From the NCBI RefSeq assembly GCF_002091475.1, contig NZ_BCTR01000006.1:1-64000 (forward strand): 64,000 nucleotides of DNA. Direction: 5' to 3'. Below, one piece after another: positions 1 through 7,412 of this stretch (its first letter is position 1; every line of letters begins with the position of its first letter). The position numbers were made by a program, and so were the translations under genes. The notes under the pieces are model-generated. The model made no database searches, was not told where the DNA came from, and was given only the letters and a program-made list of their open reading frames with translations. This DNA is from Sphingomonas azotifigens NBRC 15497. GTDB lineage: Bacteria; Pseudomonadota; Alphaproteobacteria; Sphingomonadales; Sphingomonadaceae.

Positions 1-60
1 GGGGGAACACGGCCGAAGTCGCAGCAAGCCCCCTCCACCACCGCCTTCGGCGGCGGTCCC

Positions 61-85
61 CCTCCCCCGGCTTCGCCGAGGGAGG
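61..85 (-). terminator. GC-rich hairpin downstream of dcd
   Basis: An imperfect inverted repeat with CGGC/GCCG inner arms around TTC and CCTCCC/GGGAGG outer arms, one mismatch between them. A smaller CCGCC/GGCGG hairpin lies at 41-53. It sits 20 bases past the dcd stop on the minus strand, so it could end that transcript. There is no following U-run, so it may only be a structural or RNA-stabilising hairpin. Confidence 0.3.
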
Positions 86-104
86 AAACGCTACTTCGAT
101 GCAC

Positions 105-659
105 TCAAAGCCGCGGCAGGGTCACCCCGCGCTGGCCCATATATTTGCCCGCGCGGTCGGCATAGCTCGTCTCGCAGGGCTGCTCGCCCTTGAGGAACAG
201 GAACTGGCAGGCGCCTTCATTGGCGTAGATCTTGGCGGGGAGCGGTGTGGTGTTGGAGAACTCCAGCGTCACATGGCCTTCCCATTCGGGCTCGAGCGGC
301 GTCACGTTGACGATGATCCCGCAGCGCGCATAGGTCGACTTGCCGAGGCAGATCACCAGCGTGTCGCGCGGCACCCGGAAATATTCCACGGTCCGGGCGA
401 GGGCAAAGCTGTTCGGCGGGATCACGCAGACATCGGTCTTGCGGTCGACGAAGCTGTTCGCGTCGAAATTCTTCGGGTCGACTACCGCGCTGTCGACATT
501 GGTGAAGATCTTGAACTCGTCCGCCACCCGCGCGTCATAGCCGTAGGAGGAGAGGCCGTAGCTGATGCAGCCCTCGCGCCGCTGGCTCTCGACGAAGGGC
601 TCGATCATGCCGTGGTGGAGCGCCTGCTCGCGAATCCAGCGATCGGAAAGAATGGACAT
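105..659 (-). CDS. dcd: dCTP deaminase
   Basis: Deaminates dCTP to dUTP in the cytosol, feeding dTMP synthesis through dUTPase and thymidylate synthase. The 184-residue product has the family's GKSTYAR segment at 106-112, the catalytic Glu133 in VTLEFSN, and the conserved ending with Y-x-G. I start at [10 protein letters not shown] (659). The open frame reaches 695, but the 12 extra residues are Pro/Arg-rich and not family-like. Length matches the usual 184-193 residues. It lies downstream of cdd on the same strand, separated by a palindromic repeat, so both pyrimidine deaminases are clustered. This is the mono-functional, trimeric Gram-negative type rather than the bifunctional dCTP deaminase/dUTPase, judged on overall similarity. 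Confidence 0.95.
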   Translation of the reverse strand: MSILSDRWIREQALHHGMIEPFVESQRREGCISYGLSSYGYDARVADEFKIFTNVDSAVVDPKNFDANSFVDRKTDVCVIPPNSFALARTVEYFRVPRDTLVICLGKSTYARCGIIVNVTPLEPEWEGHVTLEFSNTTPLPAKIYANEGACQFLFLKGEQPCETSYADRAGKYMGQRGVTLPRL

Positions 660-729
660 GGGCGCGGTACTGCGGGGGAGGGGGCGCGGCGTCAAGGTTG
701 GGGGCGGGAGGGGCTGAACCCCACCATCT

Positions 730-825
730 CGTCATTCCGGCGGAAGCCGGAATCCATTGGGGCCTACGTCGCGGCTTCTGCCGACCCCGAGTGGCGTCTG
801 GATCCCTGCTTTCGCCGGGATGACG
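730..825. repeat. Palindromic intergenic repeat, copy 1
   Basis: About 95 bases with ~25-base imperfect inverted ends: the left arm carries CGTCATTCCGGCGGAAGCC and the right arm CTTTCGCCGGGATGACGG, around a ~45-base spacer. The spacer is close to that of the copy at 16866-16960, and in inverted orientation to the copy at 5615-5712. It sits between cdd and dcd. Small palindrome-ended elements of this kind resemble REP/MITE-like sequences found in many proteobacteria. I do not recognise a named family. Confidence 0.8.
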
Positions 826-840
826 GCGATAGCGGAGGGC

Positions 841-1299
841 TCAGCTGATCCCCAGATCCCCCGGCCCGAACGCCTGGGGCAGCAGCTCGGACAGCCGGTA
901 GCTCGCCACCGCATCGCCCTCGGCCGCGCCGCAATGGACCGGCAGGTCGCGCTTGCCGAGCTGCGCCGCCTCGTTGATCACCTGCCGGCACCGCCCGCAC
1001 GGACTCACCGGCGCGGTACCCTTGGGCATCCCGTCCGGCCCGATCGGCCCGCCGATCACCGCGATCTCCGCCACGTCGCGTAGCCGCCCCTGTGCCGAGA
1101 CGGTCGCCAGCGCCACCGTCTCTGCGCACAGCGACAGCCCGTAGCTGGCATTCTCGAAGTTCGCGCCGGTCACCACCGTGCCGTCGGTCAGCAGCACCGC
1201 GGCGCCGACGCCGAAGTTGGAATAGGGCGCGTGTGCGTTGCGCGCAGCGGTACGGGCGGCTGCGATCAGCGCGTCGCGTTCGGTCGTCATGAAACTCAT
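841..1299 (-). CDS. cdd: Cytidine deaminase
   Basis: Converts cytidine and deoxycytidine to uridine and deoxyuridine in pyrimidine salvage. At 152 residues it fits the short homotetrameric class. The zinc site is clear: NFENASYG at 47-54 for substrate binding, Cys58-Ala-Glu60 with the catalytic Glu, and PCGRC with Cys101 and Cys104. The start at 1299 overlaps the stop of the UPF0262 gene as ATGA, so the two are probably translationally coupled. An inner Met at 1290 (MTTERDA) is a possible alternative. It forms a minus-strand group with UPF0262 upstream and dcd downstream. Confidence 0.95.
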   Translation of the reverse strand: MSFMTTERDALIAAARTAARNAHAPYSNFGVGAAVLLTDGTVVTGANFENASYGLSLCAETVALATVSAQGRLRDVAEIAVIGGPIGPDGMPKGTAPVSPCGRCRQVINEAAQLGKRDLPVHCGAAEGDAVASYRLSELLPQAFGPGDLGIS

Positions 1300-1778
1300 C
1301 CCTTGATGTGGAGCACGCAGATCAGCGTGAACAGCCGCCGCGCGGTATCGAAATCGACCTCGATCTTCCCCTCCAGCGCGGTGCGGAGCAGCTCGGCTGC
1401 GTCATTGTGGATGCCGCGCCGCGCCATGTCGACCGTCTCGATCTGCGCAGGCGTGGCGTTGCGGATCGCCTGGTAATAGCTGTCGCAGATCGCAAAATAG
1501 TCGCGGATCGGCCGACGGAAGCGGGCAAGGCCGAGCACGATCGTCTCCAGCGGCGTATCGTCCGCCCGCTTGATCGCCAGCGCCAGCCGCCCTTCCTCGA
1601 CGCTGAGGTGCAGCTTGTACGGTCCGGCATAGCCATCGGCATGCACGCGCTGGGGGGCGAAGTGATTGTCCTCGAGCAGATCGTAGATCGCGATCCGGCG
1701 TTCCTGCTCGATATCCGCCGAGCGCCACAGGATGGTGCGCTCGTCGAGGGTCACGTCGAGGATCCGCGGATCGGCCAT
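1296..1778 (-). CDS. UPF0262 family protein
   Basis: A 160-residue cytosolic protein of a family nearly confined to Alphaproteobacteria, with no assigned function. The family's opening MADPRILDVTLDERTI and the central DRxxAIYDLLEDNHF-like block are both present, which fixes the start at 1778; the frame runs further upstream without family-like sequence. There is no signal peptide or membrane segment. It ends in an ATGA overlap with cdd and is divergent from dnaB with 81 bases between them, so the two directions share a promoter region. Confidence 0.88.
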   Translation of the reverse strand: MADPRILDVTLDERTILWRSADIEQERRIAIYDLLEDNHFAPQRVHADGYAGPYKLHLSVEEGRLALAIKRADDTPLETIVLGLARFRRPIRDYFAICDSYYQAIRNATPAQIETVDMARRGIHNDAAELLRTALEGKIEVDFDTARRLFTLICVLHIKG

Positions 1779-1859
1779 AGGCCCCAGCTTTGGAAGCATT
1801 CCCCGTTTTCCACAAGCCATGCGGTTGCCGTGGCCTCCGCATTGGAGGAAGAGGGAGGG

Positions 1860-3356
1860 ATGGCACAGCCGATCCCTTTCCCCACCCAGGAGCCCCAAGA
1901 GGGCCTCAGCCTCCCCCAGAACGTAGAGGCGGAAGCAGCGCTGCTCGGCGCGATGATGATCGACAACCGAGTCGCGGAAGACGTCCTCCAGAAACTCCGC
2001 CCCGAGCATTTCTTCGAGCCGCTGCACGGCCGCATCTATGAGCAGATCGCGCATCTCGTCGGCGACAACCGCCTCGCCACGCCGGTGACGCTGCGCCCGC
2101 TGTTCGCCAACGATCCGGCGATGAAGGAGCTGGGCGGCCCGGCCTATCTCGCTCAGCTGACCGGCAACCCGGCCAGCCTGATCGGCGCGCGCTCCTTCGC
2201 CGATCAGATTTATGATCTCGCGCAGCTCCGTGCGCTGGTCGATGTCGGCCGCGGCATGGTGGAGGGCGCGCTCGACACCAGCCAGGACATCAACCCCTCC
2301 AAGCAGATCGAGCAGGCCGAACTCCGCCTCTACCAGGTCGCCGAGCAGGGCGATTCGGAAGCCGGCGTGAAGTCCTTCACCCGCGCCGCCACGCTCGCCG
2401 TGAAGCAGGCCGAGAAGGCGATGAACTCGGGCGGCGGCATCTCGGGCATCACCACCGGCCTCAGCGACCTCAACGCCTCGACCGGCGGTTTCAACCGATC
2501 GGACCTGCTGATCCTCGCCGGCCGCCCCGGCATGGGCAAGACCTCGCTCGCCACCAACATCGCGTTCAACGCCGCCAAGCGCTGGATGGACGATCTCGAC
2601 GCGGGCATCCCGGAGGAAAAGTCGATCGGCGCGCCGGTCGCGTTCTTCAGCCTCGAAATGTCGGCCGACCAGCTGGCGATGCGTATCCTGTCCGAACAGG
2701 CCGAGGTCGTCTCGGAAAAACTGCGTACCGGCCAGCTGAGCAATGCCGAGTTCCAGAAGTTCGCGCGGGCCGCGGGCGATCTGGAGCGGCTGCCGCTCTA
2801 TATCGACGACACGCCGGGCCTCACCATCGCGGCGCTGCGCACCCGCGCGCGGCGGCTCAAGCGCCAGCACAAGATCGGCATGGTGATCGTCGACTATCTC
2901 CAGCTGCTCACCGGCTCGGCCAAGGCCTCGGGCGACGGGCGCGTGCAGGAAATCTCGGAGATTTCGCGCGGCCTCAAGACGCTGGCCAAGGAACTTCATG
3001 TTCCGGTGCTGGCGCTCTCCCAGCTGAGCCGCGCGGTGGAAAGCCGCGAGGACAAGCGCCCGCAGCTCTCCGACCTTCGCGAATCCGGCTCGATCGAGCA
3101 GGACGCCGATATCGTGCTGTTCGTGTATCGCGACGAATATTATCACGACTTCAAGGCGCCGACGAAGATCCCCGACGGCACCGAAACCGCCGAGGAGCGC
3201 ATGGCCTATGAGGAATGGCAGGCGCGCCAGCTGGAAGTGGCGAACAAGGCAACGGTGATCATCGCCAAACAGCGCCATGGTGCGACGGGTTCGGTGCACA
3301 TGCGCTTCGACCGGCAGTTCACCAAGTTCAGCGATCTGGCGCCGGAGGGGTATTGA
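1860..3356 (+). CDS. dnaB: Replicative DNA helicase
   Basis: The hexameric 5'-3' helicase that opens the replication fork and recruits primase. The product is 498 residues. The N-terminal primase-contact domain (about 15-130) opens with the typical LPQNVEAEAALLGAMM. The RecA-fold ATPase domain has Walker A GRPGMGKTS at 221-229, an MVIVDYLQLL Walker B strand, and a C-terminal region ending near the family's HGATGSVHMRF. The start at 1860 follows a purine-rich GGAAGAGGGAGGG ribosome site. No intein is present. The open frame upstream to 1308 is antisense to UPF0262 and is not part of the gene. Confidence 0.98.
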   Translation: MAQPIPFPTQEPQEGLSLPQNVEAEAALLGAMMIDNRVAEDVLQKLRPEHFFEPLHGRIYEQIAHLVGDNRLATPVTLRPLFANDPAMKELGGPAYLAQLTGNPASLIGARSFADQIYDLAQLRALVDVGRGMVEGALDTSQDINPSKQIEQAELRLYQVAEQGDSEAGVKSFTRAATLAVKQAEKAMNSGGGISGITTGLSDLNASTGGFNRSDLLILAGRPGMGKTSLATNIAFNAAKRWMDDLDAGIPEEKSIGAPVAFFSLEMSADQLAMRILSEQAEVVSEKLRTGQLSNAEFQKFARAAGDLERLPLYIDDTPGLTIAALRTRARRLKRQHKIGMVIVDYLQLLTGSAKASGDGRVQEISEISRGLKTLAKELHVPVLALSQLSRAVESREDKRPQLSDLRESGSIEQDADIVLFVYRDEYYHDFKAPTKIPDGTETAEERMAYEEWQARQLEVANKATVIIAKQRHGATGSVHMRFDRQFTKFSDLAPEGY

Positions 3357-3404
3357 GGTATACCGGCAGTGGAGCCTGCTAAGCACCCCTTAAGGGAAGA
3401 GGCT

Positions 3405-3839
3405 TTAGCGTGAGGAGCTGCAGTCACTCGCAAATCGACGGAGCGGTGCTGCAGCCGGTATTTCTTTTTTCCAACGACCTACTTGGAAAATGATACGCTG
3501 CTTAGCTGCTCCAATTGCCTTCTTGGGTTCGGGCCGGTCAACGATCAACCCACGCCCATGATGACCTCGATAGACAAGAAGGGTCCAGTTCTTGCTGTCA
3601 ACGGTTAGGGTGAAGGTTTTAGGGTTTAGTTCATACGCGCCGCCCATCAGGGCGTAGAGCGGTTCACCATTGCATAATCCTCTGAACCAGATCTTTTGGG
3701 TGTCATTGAAAATGTATAAAACTCCGCTCGAATCCTCATATTTGCGATAGTGCCATCCGGGTCTTTCATCCAGACGCGTGCTTGAGCCGTTACATGCCGC
3801 TAAGCAGGTGCAAACGAGAAATGCTAATGTTGATCGCAC
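3405..3839 (-). CDS. Predicted small lipoprotein
   Basis: I do not recognise this 144-residue protein. It begins with a short hydrophobic stretch and a lipobox, LAAC at about 13-16, predicting a lipid-anchored envelope protein of about 128 mature residues. The body is rich in aromatic and basic residues (for example GWHYRKYEDSSG and IIFQVGRWKKEI), with few of the Ala/Gly runs seen in its neighbours. Base composition is clearly more A+T-rich than the flanking genes, which suggests recent acquisition or weak expression. It stands alone, convergent with dnaB and upstream of a broken VIT fragment. Confidence 0.6.
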   Translation of the reverse strand: MRSTLAFLVCTCLAACNGSSTRLDERPGWHYRKYEDSSGVLYIFNDTQKIWFRGLCNGEPLYALMGGAYELNPKTFTLTVDSKNWTLLVYRGHHGRGLIVDRPEPKKAIGAAKQRIIFQVGRWKKEIPAAAPLRRFASDCSSSR

Positions 3840-3902
3840 ATCTGCTCCACGTCGATAGTAACGAGGTTTGCTTCATGTAGGTAGCTCGGGGAGTGCGGGG
3901 AC

Positions 3903-4062
3903 TCAAGCACTCCTCCCCACAACCCGCCCGATCCCCGCCGTCAGCGCCATCGCCAGCACGCCCCAGAACACCACCCGCACGACTGGCTTGCGCGGCCTAG
4001 CCTCGCCGGTGATCGCACCCAGCGCGCCGAGCAGGGCGAGGAACCGCATCGATCCCGCCCGC
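3903..4062 (-). pseudogene. Truncated copy of VIT-family C-terminus
   Basis: On the minus strand this stretch encodes about 50 residues (RFLALLGALGAITGEA then KPVVRVVFWG and on to a stop) that match the last ~50 residues of the intact VIT gene at 4824-5516 almost position for position, with the stop codon at the same place. No start codon or upstream part of the protein is present, so it is a remnant. The two copies lie in the same orientation on either side of the membrane protein gene at 4200-4802, which points to a local duplication or recombination. Confidence 0.8.
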
Positions 4063-4199
4063 GGCGGCGCACGTCTTCCGATCCGATTCGCCTGCAAAGA
4101 ATCCCCCGCTATCAATCGCCTGGAGACGCGGTCTTGCGTTTCTGCAGATTTCACGAGATGTTCCCGCACGAGTACCAGTTGTGACGTCCGGGGGGCATC

Positions 4200-4802
4200 A
4201 TGGTGACTCGAGAAAAGCTGACCCGAATCTTTCTCTGGATCCTGGTGCTGTTCGGCGGCCCGGTGGTCGGGGCGAAATTGTTCGATCTGGTGGTGCTTGC
4301 CGGCGCGTGGAGCGCCAATCCGCCCGCGTCTCTCGCACTGCTGCCCTATGGCGATGCCTGGCCCGTCGACACCGGCTTGTTCTTCATCCCCTTTTCGGCG
4401 GCGACGCAGGTCGCCGGGTTCGGCGCGCTGATCGCGGGCTGGCGGACGCCGTGGCACTATCGCTGGATGCTGTGCATGCCGTCGGTCGGGAGCCTGTTGC
4501 TGCTGGTGCTGACGGTCCTCGCCTTCTGGCCGATGAACTATGCGCTCTACCATCACGCGATCCACGTGAAGGACCATATCACCGATGCCGAATCGATCGC
4601 GATGGCGCATCGCTGGGTGATGCTGGATTGGGTGCGCGTGGGATGTGCCAGCGCCATCTATGTCATCGCGCTGCGCGCGCTGACCTTGCCTTATCCGCAG
4701 GCGGTGGTGCCGCGCGATCCGCCGGTGGTGCGCGTCCTGCTCGGGCTGGCGCTGCTCGGCGTGGCAGCGTTCATCGTCTGGTTCGTCTCCAACCTGTTCT
4801 GA
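4200..4802 (+). CDS. Four-helix membrane protein, possibly DUF1772-like
   Basis: A 200-residue integral membrane protein with about four hydrophobic helices (roughly 10-33, 58-80, 88-112 and 175-198) and a polar loop holding FWPMNYALYHHAIH near 108-121 and HRWVMLDWVRVGC near 136-148. The layout of a small four-helix protein with Asn/His/Trp residues at the helix ends resembles the DUF1772 (anthrone-oxygenase-like) group, but I cannot confirm the family. It lies between the broken and intact copies of the VIT tail and runs opposite to both. A GTG three bases inside is an alternative start. Confidence 0.6.
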   Translation: MVTREKLTRIFLWILVLFGGPVVGAKLFDLVVLAGAWSANPPASLALLPYGDAWPVDTGLFFIPFSAATQVAGFGALIAGWRTPWHYRWMLCMPSVGSLLLLVLTVLAFWPMNYALYHHAIHVKDHITDAESIAMAHRWVMLDWVRVGCASAIYVIALRALTLPYPQAVVPRDPPVVRVLLGLALLGVAAFIVWFVSNLF

Positions 4803-4823
4803 GCCGACCCGCTCCGGGAACCG

Positions 4824-5516
4824 TCAGACGCTGGTGCCGACCAGTCGCCCGATCCCCGCGGTCAGCGCCATCGCCAGCGCGCCCCAGAATACCACCCGCA
4901 CCACCGGCTTCATCGGCTTGGCCCCGCCGGTGATCGCGCCCAGCGCGCCGAGCAGGGCGAGGAACAGGATAGATCCCGCCGCTTCCCCCGCCGCCATCCA
5001 GCGCATCGGCAGCAGCGCGGCGAGCAGCAGCGGCAGCGCCGCGCCTGCGGTGAAGGTCGCCGCCGAGGTGAGCGCGGCGACTACCGGCCGCGCGGTCGTC
5101 ACCTCGGTGATGTGGAGCTCGTCGCGGGCATGGGCCTCCAGCGCGTCGTGCGCCATCATCTGCTCGGCCACCGCTTTTGCCGTGACGGGGTCGACGCCGC
5201 GGGCGATGTAGATCTCGGCCAGCTCGCGCAGCTCGGCCTCGGGCGAGGTGGCGAGTTCCAGCCGCTCGCGGGCGAGATCGGCGCGTTCGGTATCGGCCTG
5301 CGAACTGACCGAGACATATTCGCCCGCCGCCATCGACATCGCGCCCGCCACCAGCCCCGCCACGCCCGCGACGAGCAGCGCCGGCCGCTCGGCGCCCGAG
5401 GCGGCGACGCCCAGGATCAGGCTGGCGGTGGAGACGATGCCGTCATTCGCCCCCAGCACGGCGGCGCGCAGCCAGCCGATCCGGGCGACGAGATGCTGTT
5501 CGCGGTGCGGGCGCAT
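4824..5516 (-). CDS. VIT1/CCC1 family transporter
   Basis: A 230-residue inner-membrane protein of the VIT1/CCC1 family, whose known members move Fe2+ or Mn2+. The hallmark N-terminal segment RAAVLGANDGIVSTASLILG is at about 15-34, followed by GAMSMAAGEYVSVSSQ (about 58-73). A cytosolic Glu-rich helix pair at about 78-135 probably binds metal (EAELRELAEIY, HDALEAHARDEL), and three C-terminal helices follow. The start at 5516 (MRPHREQHLV) is chosen because upstream sequence in frame is repeat-like. The last ~50 codons are duplicated at 3903-4062. Metal specificity cannot be read from sequence alone. Confidence 0.88.
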   Translation of the reverse strand: MRPHREQHLVARIGWLRAAVLGANDGIVSTASLILGVAASGAERPALLVAGVAGLVAGAMSMAAGEYVSVSSQADTERADLARERLELATSPEAELRELAEIYIARGVDPVTAKAVAEQMMAHDALEAHARDELHITEVTTARPVVAALTSAATFTAGAALPLLLAALLPMRWMAAGEAAGSILFLALLGALGAITGGAKPMKPVVRVVFWGALAMALTAGIGRLVGTSV

Positions 5517-5614
5517 GGGGTTTCTCCGACGGTGGTGGCGGGAGGATGGGGCGGGGCTGGCGGTGTGGCAATGGGGCACATCCCGCGGGGGCGGCGAAAG
5601 GTCCTCCCCCTTCA

Positions 5615-5712
5615 CCGTCATCCCGGCGAAAGCCGGGATCCAGACGCCACGCGGTCGCAGCAGGAGCCGGTACGGAAACCCCAATGGATCCCGGCTTTCG
5701 CCGGGATGACGG
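5615..5712. repeat. Palindromic intergenic repeat, copy 2
   Basis: Nearly perfect inverted ends (CCGTCATCCCGGCGAAAGCC at the left, its complement at the right) around a ~45-base spacer. Read on the minus strand, the spacer begins ATTGGGG and ends GTGGCGTCTGG like copies 1 and 4, so this copy is the same element inserted the other way round. It lies between the VIT and MFS genes, both on the minus strand. Confidence 0.82.
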
Positions 5713-5730
5713 CTAGAGGGGAGCGGCCGC

Positions 5731-7095
5731 TCAGTCCTTCAGTGTGAGGAACGCGGTCATCCCCGCCGCCACCGCCAGCGCCGCGCACACCAGCGCCGCG
5801 ACGTGAAACCCGCCGACCAGCGCCGCGCCGGTCTGCGACAGCACCGCGCCGGCCAGCGCGGTCGCGACCAAGCCGCCGGTCCGCGCGATCGCGCTGTTGA
5901 AGCCCGAAGCCGTCCCGGTGAAGCGATCGTCGACCGAGGCGAGCACCGCGGTGGTAAGCGGCGCCACCGCGCCCGCCATGCCCAGCGAGAGCACCAGCAT
6001 GCCCGGCAGGATGCTGGTCCAGTAGCTTGCCTGCGGGTCGGCGCCCGAGAGGAGCCAGAAGCCGAGGCCGGTCACGATCGGCCCGATCGAGAGCGGCCAC
6101 CGCCCGCCGATCCGCGCCGCCAGCCGCCCGGCGAAGCGCGAGGAGACGCCGATCACGATGGAGAAGGGGAGCAGCGCCAGCCCCGCCTGTGCGGGCGGAT
6201 AGCCGCCGCCGACGATCAGCAGATAGGGAAGCAGCAGGATCAGCCCGCCGAGCGCGCCATAGAGCAGCAGCGTCAGCACGGTCAGGCCGACAAAGGGCAG
6301 CGAGCCGAACAGCGCCAGCGGCATCATCGCCCGCTCGCCCAGCCGGTGCTGGTGGAGCACGAAGCCGGCCAGCAGCGCCACGCCGCCGACCAGGCCGATC
6401 GTCGACTGGGTCGAGACCGCATGGCTGCTCGACCAGAGGGTGAGCGCCCAGGTGAGGCTACCCAGCCCGGCGGTAGCCAGCGCCGCGCCCAGCCAGTCGA
6501 GCCCGCCCTTGCCGCGCGGGCTCTCGGGGACAAAGCGCCAGGCGATGGCGATCGCGGCGGCCGCGACGGGCAGGTTGAGGTAGAAGATCGCGCGCCAGCC
6601 GACCGCGTCGACCAGCCAGCCGCCGAGCGGCGGGCCGACGGCGGAGGCGATCGCCCCGGCCGAGGCCCAGGTGCCGATCGCGCGTCCGCGTGCCTCGCCG
6701 TGAAAGCTGCTGCCGAGCAGGCCGAGGCTGTTGGGCATCAGGATCGCCGCCCCGATCCCCTGCAGCGCCCGCGAGGCGAGCAGCAGGTCGGTGCCCCTGG
6801 ACAGCGCGCAGCCGAGCGAGGCCAGCGCGAAGATCGCCACGCCGAGGATCAGCATCCGGCGTCGGCCGAAATAGTCGCCCGTCGCGCCCCCGAACAGGAG
6901 GAGGGCGGAGAGGGGGAGCAGATAGGCGTTGATGATCCAGGGCAAGGTCGCCGGATCGGCGGCAAGGCTGTGCCCGATCGTCGGCAAGGCGACGTTGGTC
7001 ACCGATCCGTCGAGAAAGGCGAGGCTGGAGGCGCACATGCACGCCGCGATGATCCAGCCGCCATGGCGCGGTGCGGGCGGGGCGGGGGCGGTCAT
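5731..7095 (-). CDS. MFS drug exporter, DHA2 (14-TM) type
   Basis: A 454-residue inner-membrane transporter, probably a proton-driven exporter of toxic compounds. MFS motif A is GATGDYFGRRR near residue 70. The LNLPVAAAAIAI segment near 172 is the form typical of the DHA2/EmrB/QacA branch, and about 14 hydrophobic segments can be counted. The start MTAPAPPAP (7095) is preferred over 7179 because the extra 28 residues are Arg/Pro-rich. No EmrA-type adaptor or outer-membrane channel is next to it; tolC lies 5.6 kb away. Substrate cannot be inferred. Confidence 0.88.
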   Translation of the reverse strand: MTAPAPPAPRHGGWIIAACMCASSLAFLDGSVTNVALPTIGHSLAADPATLPWIINAYLLPLSALLLFGGATGDYFGRRRMLILGVAIFALASLGCALSRGTDLLLASRALQGIGAAILMPNSLGLLGSSFHGEARGRAIGTWASAGAIASAVGPPLGGWLVDAVGWRAIFYLNLPVAAAAIAIAWRFVPESPRGKGGLDWLGAALATAGLGSLTWALTLWSSSHAVSTQSTIGLVGGVALLAGFVLHQHRLGERAMMPLALFGSLPFVGLTVLTLLLYGALGGLILLLPYLLIVGGGYPPAQAGLALLPFSIVIGVSSRFAGRLAARIGGRWPLSIGPIVTGLGFWLLSGADPQASYWTSILPGMLVLSLGMAGAVAPLTTAVLASVDDRFTGTASGFNSAIARTGGLVATALAGAVLSQTGAALVGGFHVAALVCAALAVAAGMTAFLTLKD

Positions 7096-7240
7096 CGGCG
7101 GGGGAGGCTTTGCATGGCGGCGGCTGTAGCGGGCGAGGGGGGCAAGGGCCAGCCGGTGCGGAGGCCGCGGAAAGCGCATGTTCCTTCCCTAGGCAGGCAA
7201 TCATATGGGTATCGAAGCAACAGGCGCGCCTCAAAAGGAT

Positions 7241-7339
7241 CGTCATTCATTCCCGCGAAGGCGGGAATCCATTGCCCGGAGCGCTGGGGGAAGAACCGCA
7301 GCATCAGCGCCAATGGATCCCCGCCTTCGCGGGGATGAC
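7241..7339. repeat. Palindromic intergenic repeat, copy 3 (divergent)
   Basis: Arms are TCATTCCCGCGAAGGCGGGAA and the complementary CCCGCCTTCGCGGGGATGA around a spacer that differs from the other copies except for CCATTG/CAATGG next to the arms. It is a sub-type of the same family. It fills the middle of the 317-base gap between the MFS exporter and the end of the TonB receptor gene (7096-7412). I see no gene in the rest of that gap. Confidence 0.75.
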
Positions 7340-7412
7340 GCGGCACTGCGGGAGCGTTCGATGGCCCTCCCGCCGGCGGGCGGAGGAGCGTTCGGGCGCT
7401 CCCACCAGCCCC

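Noticed and set aside
1308..1859. N-terminal extension of DnaB by 184 residues
   Set aside because: It overlaps UPF0262 on the other strand and lacks similarity to DnaB; the ATG at 1860 has a strong ribosome site and a normal DnaB N-terminus.
5803..7338. A 511-codon plus-strand frame over the MFS exporter
   Set aside because: Antisense shadow rich in Arg, Gln and Ala, ending within a palindromic repeat.
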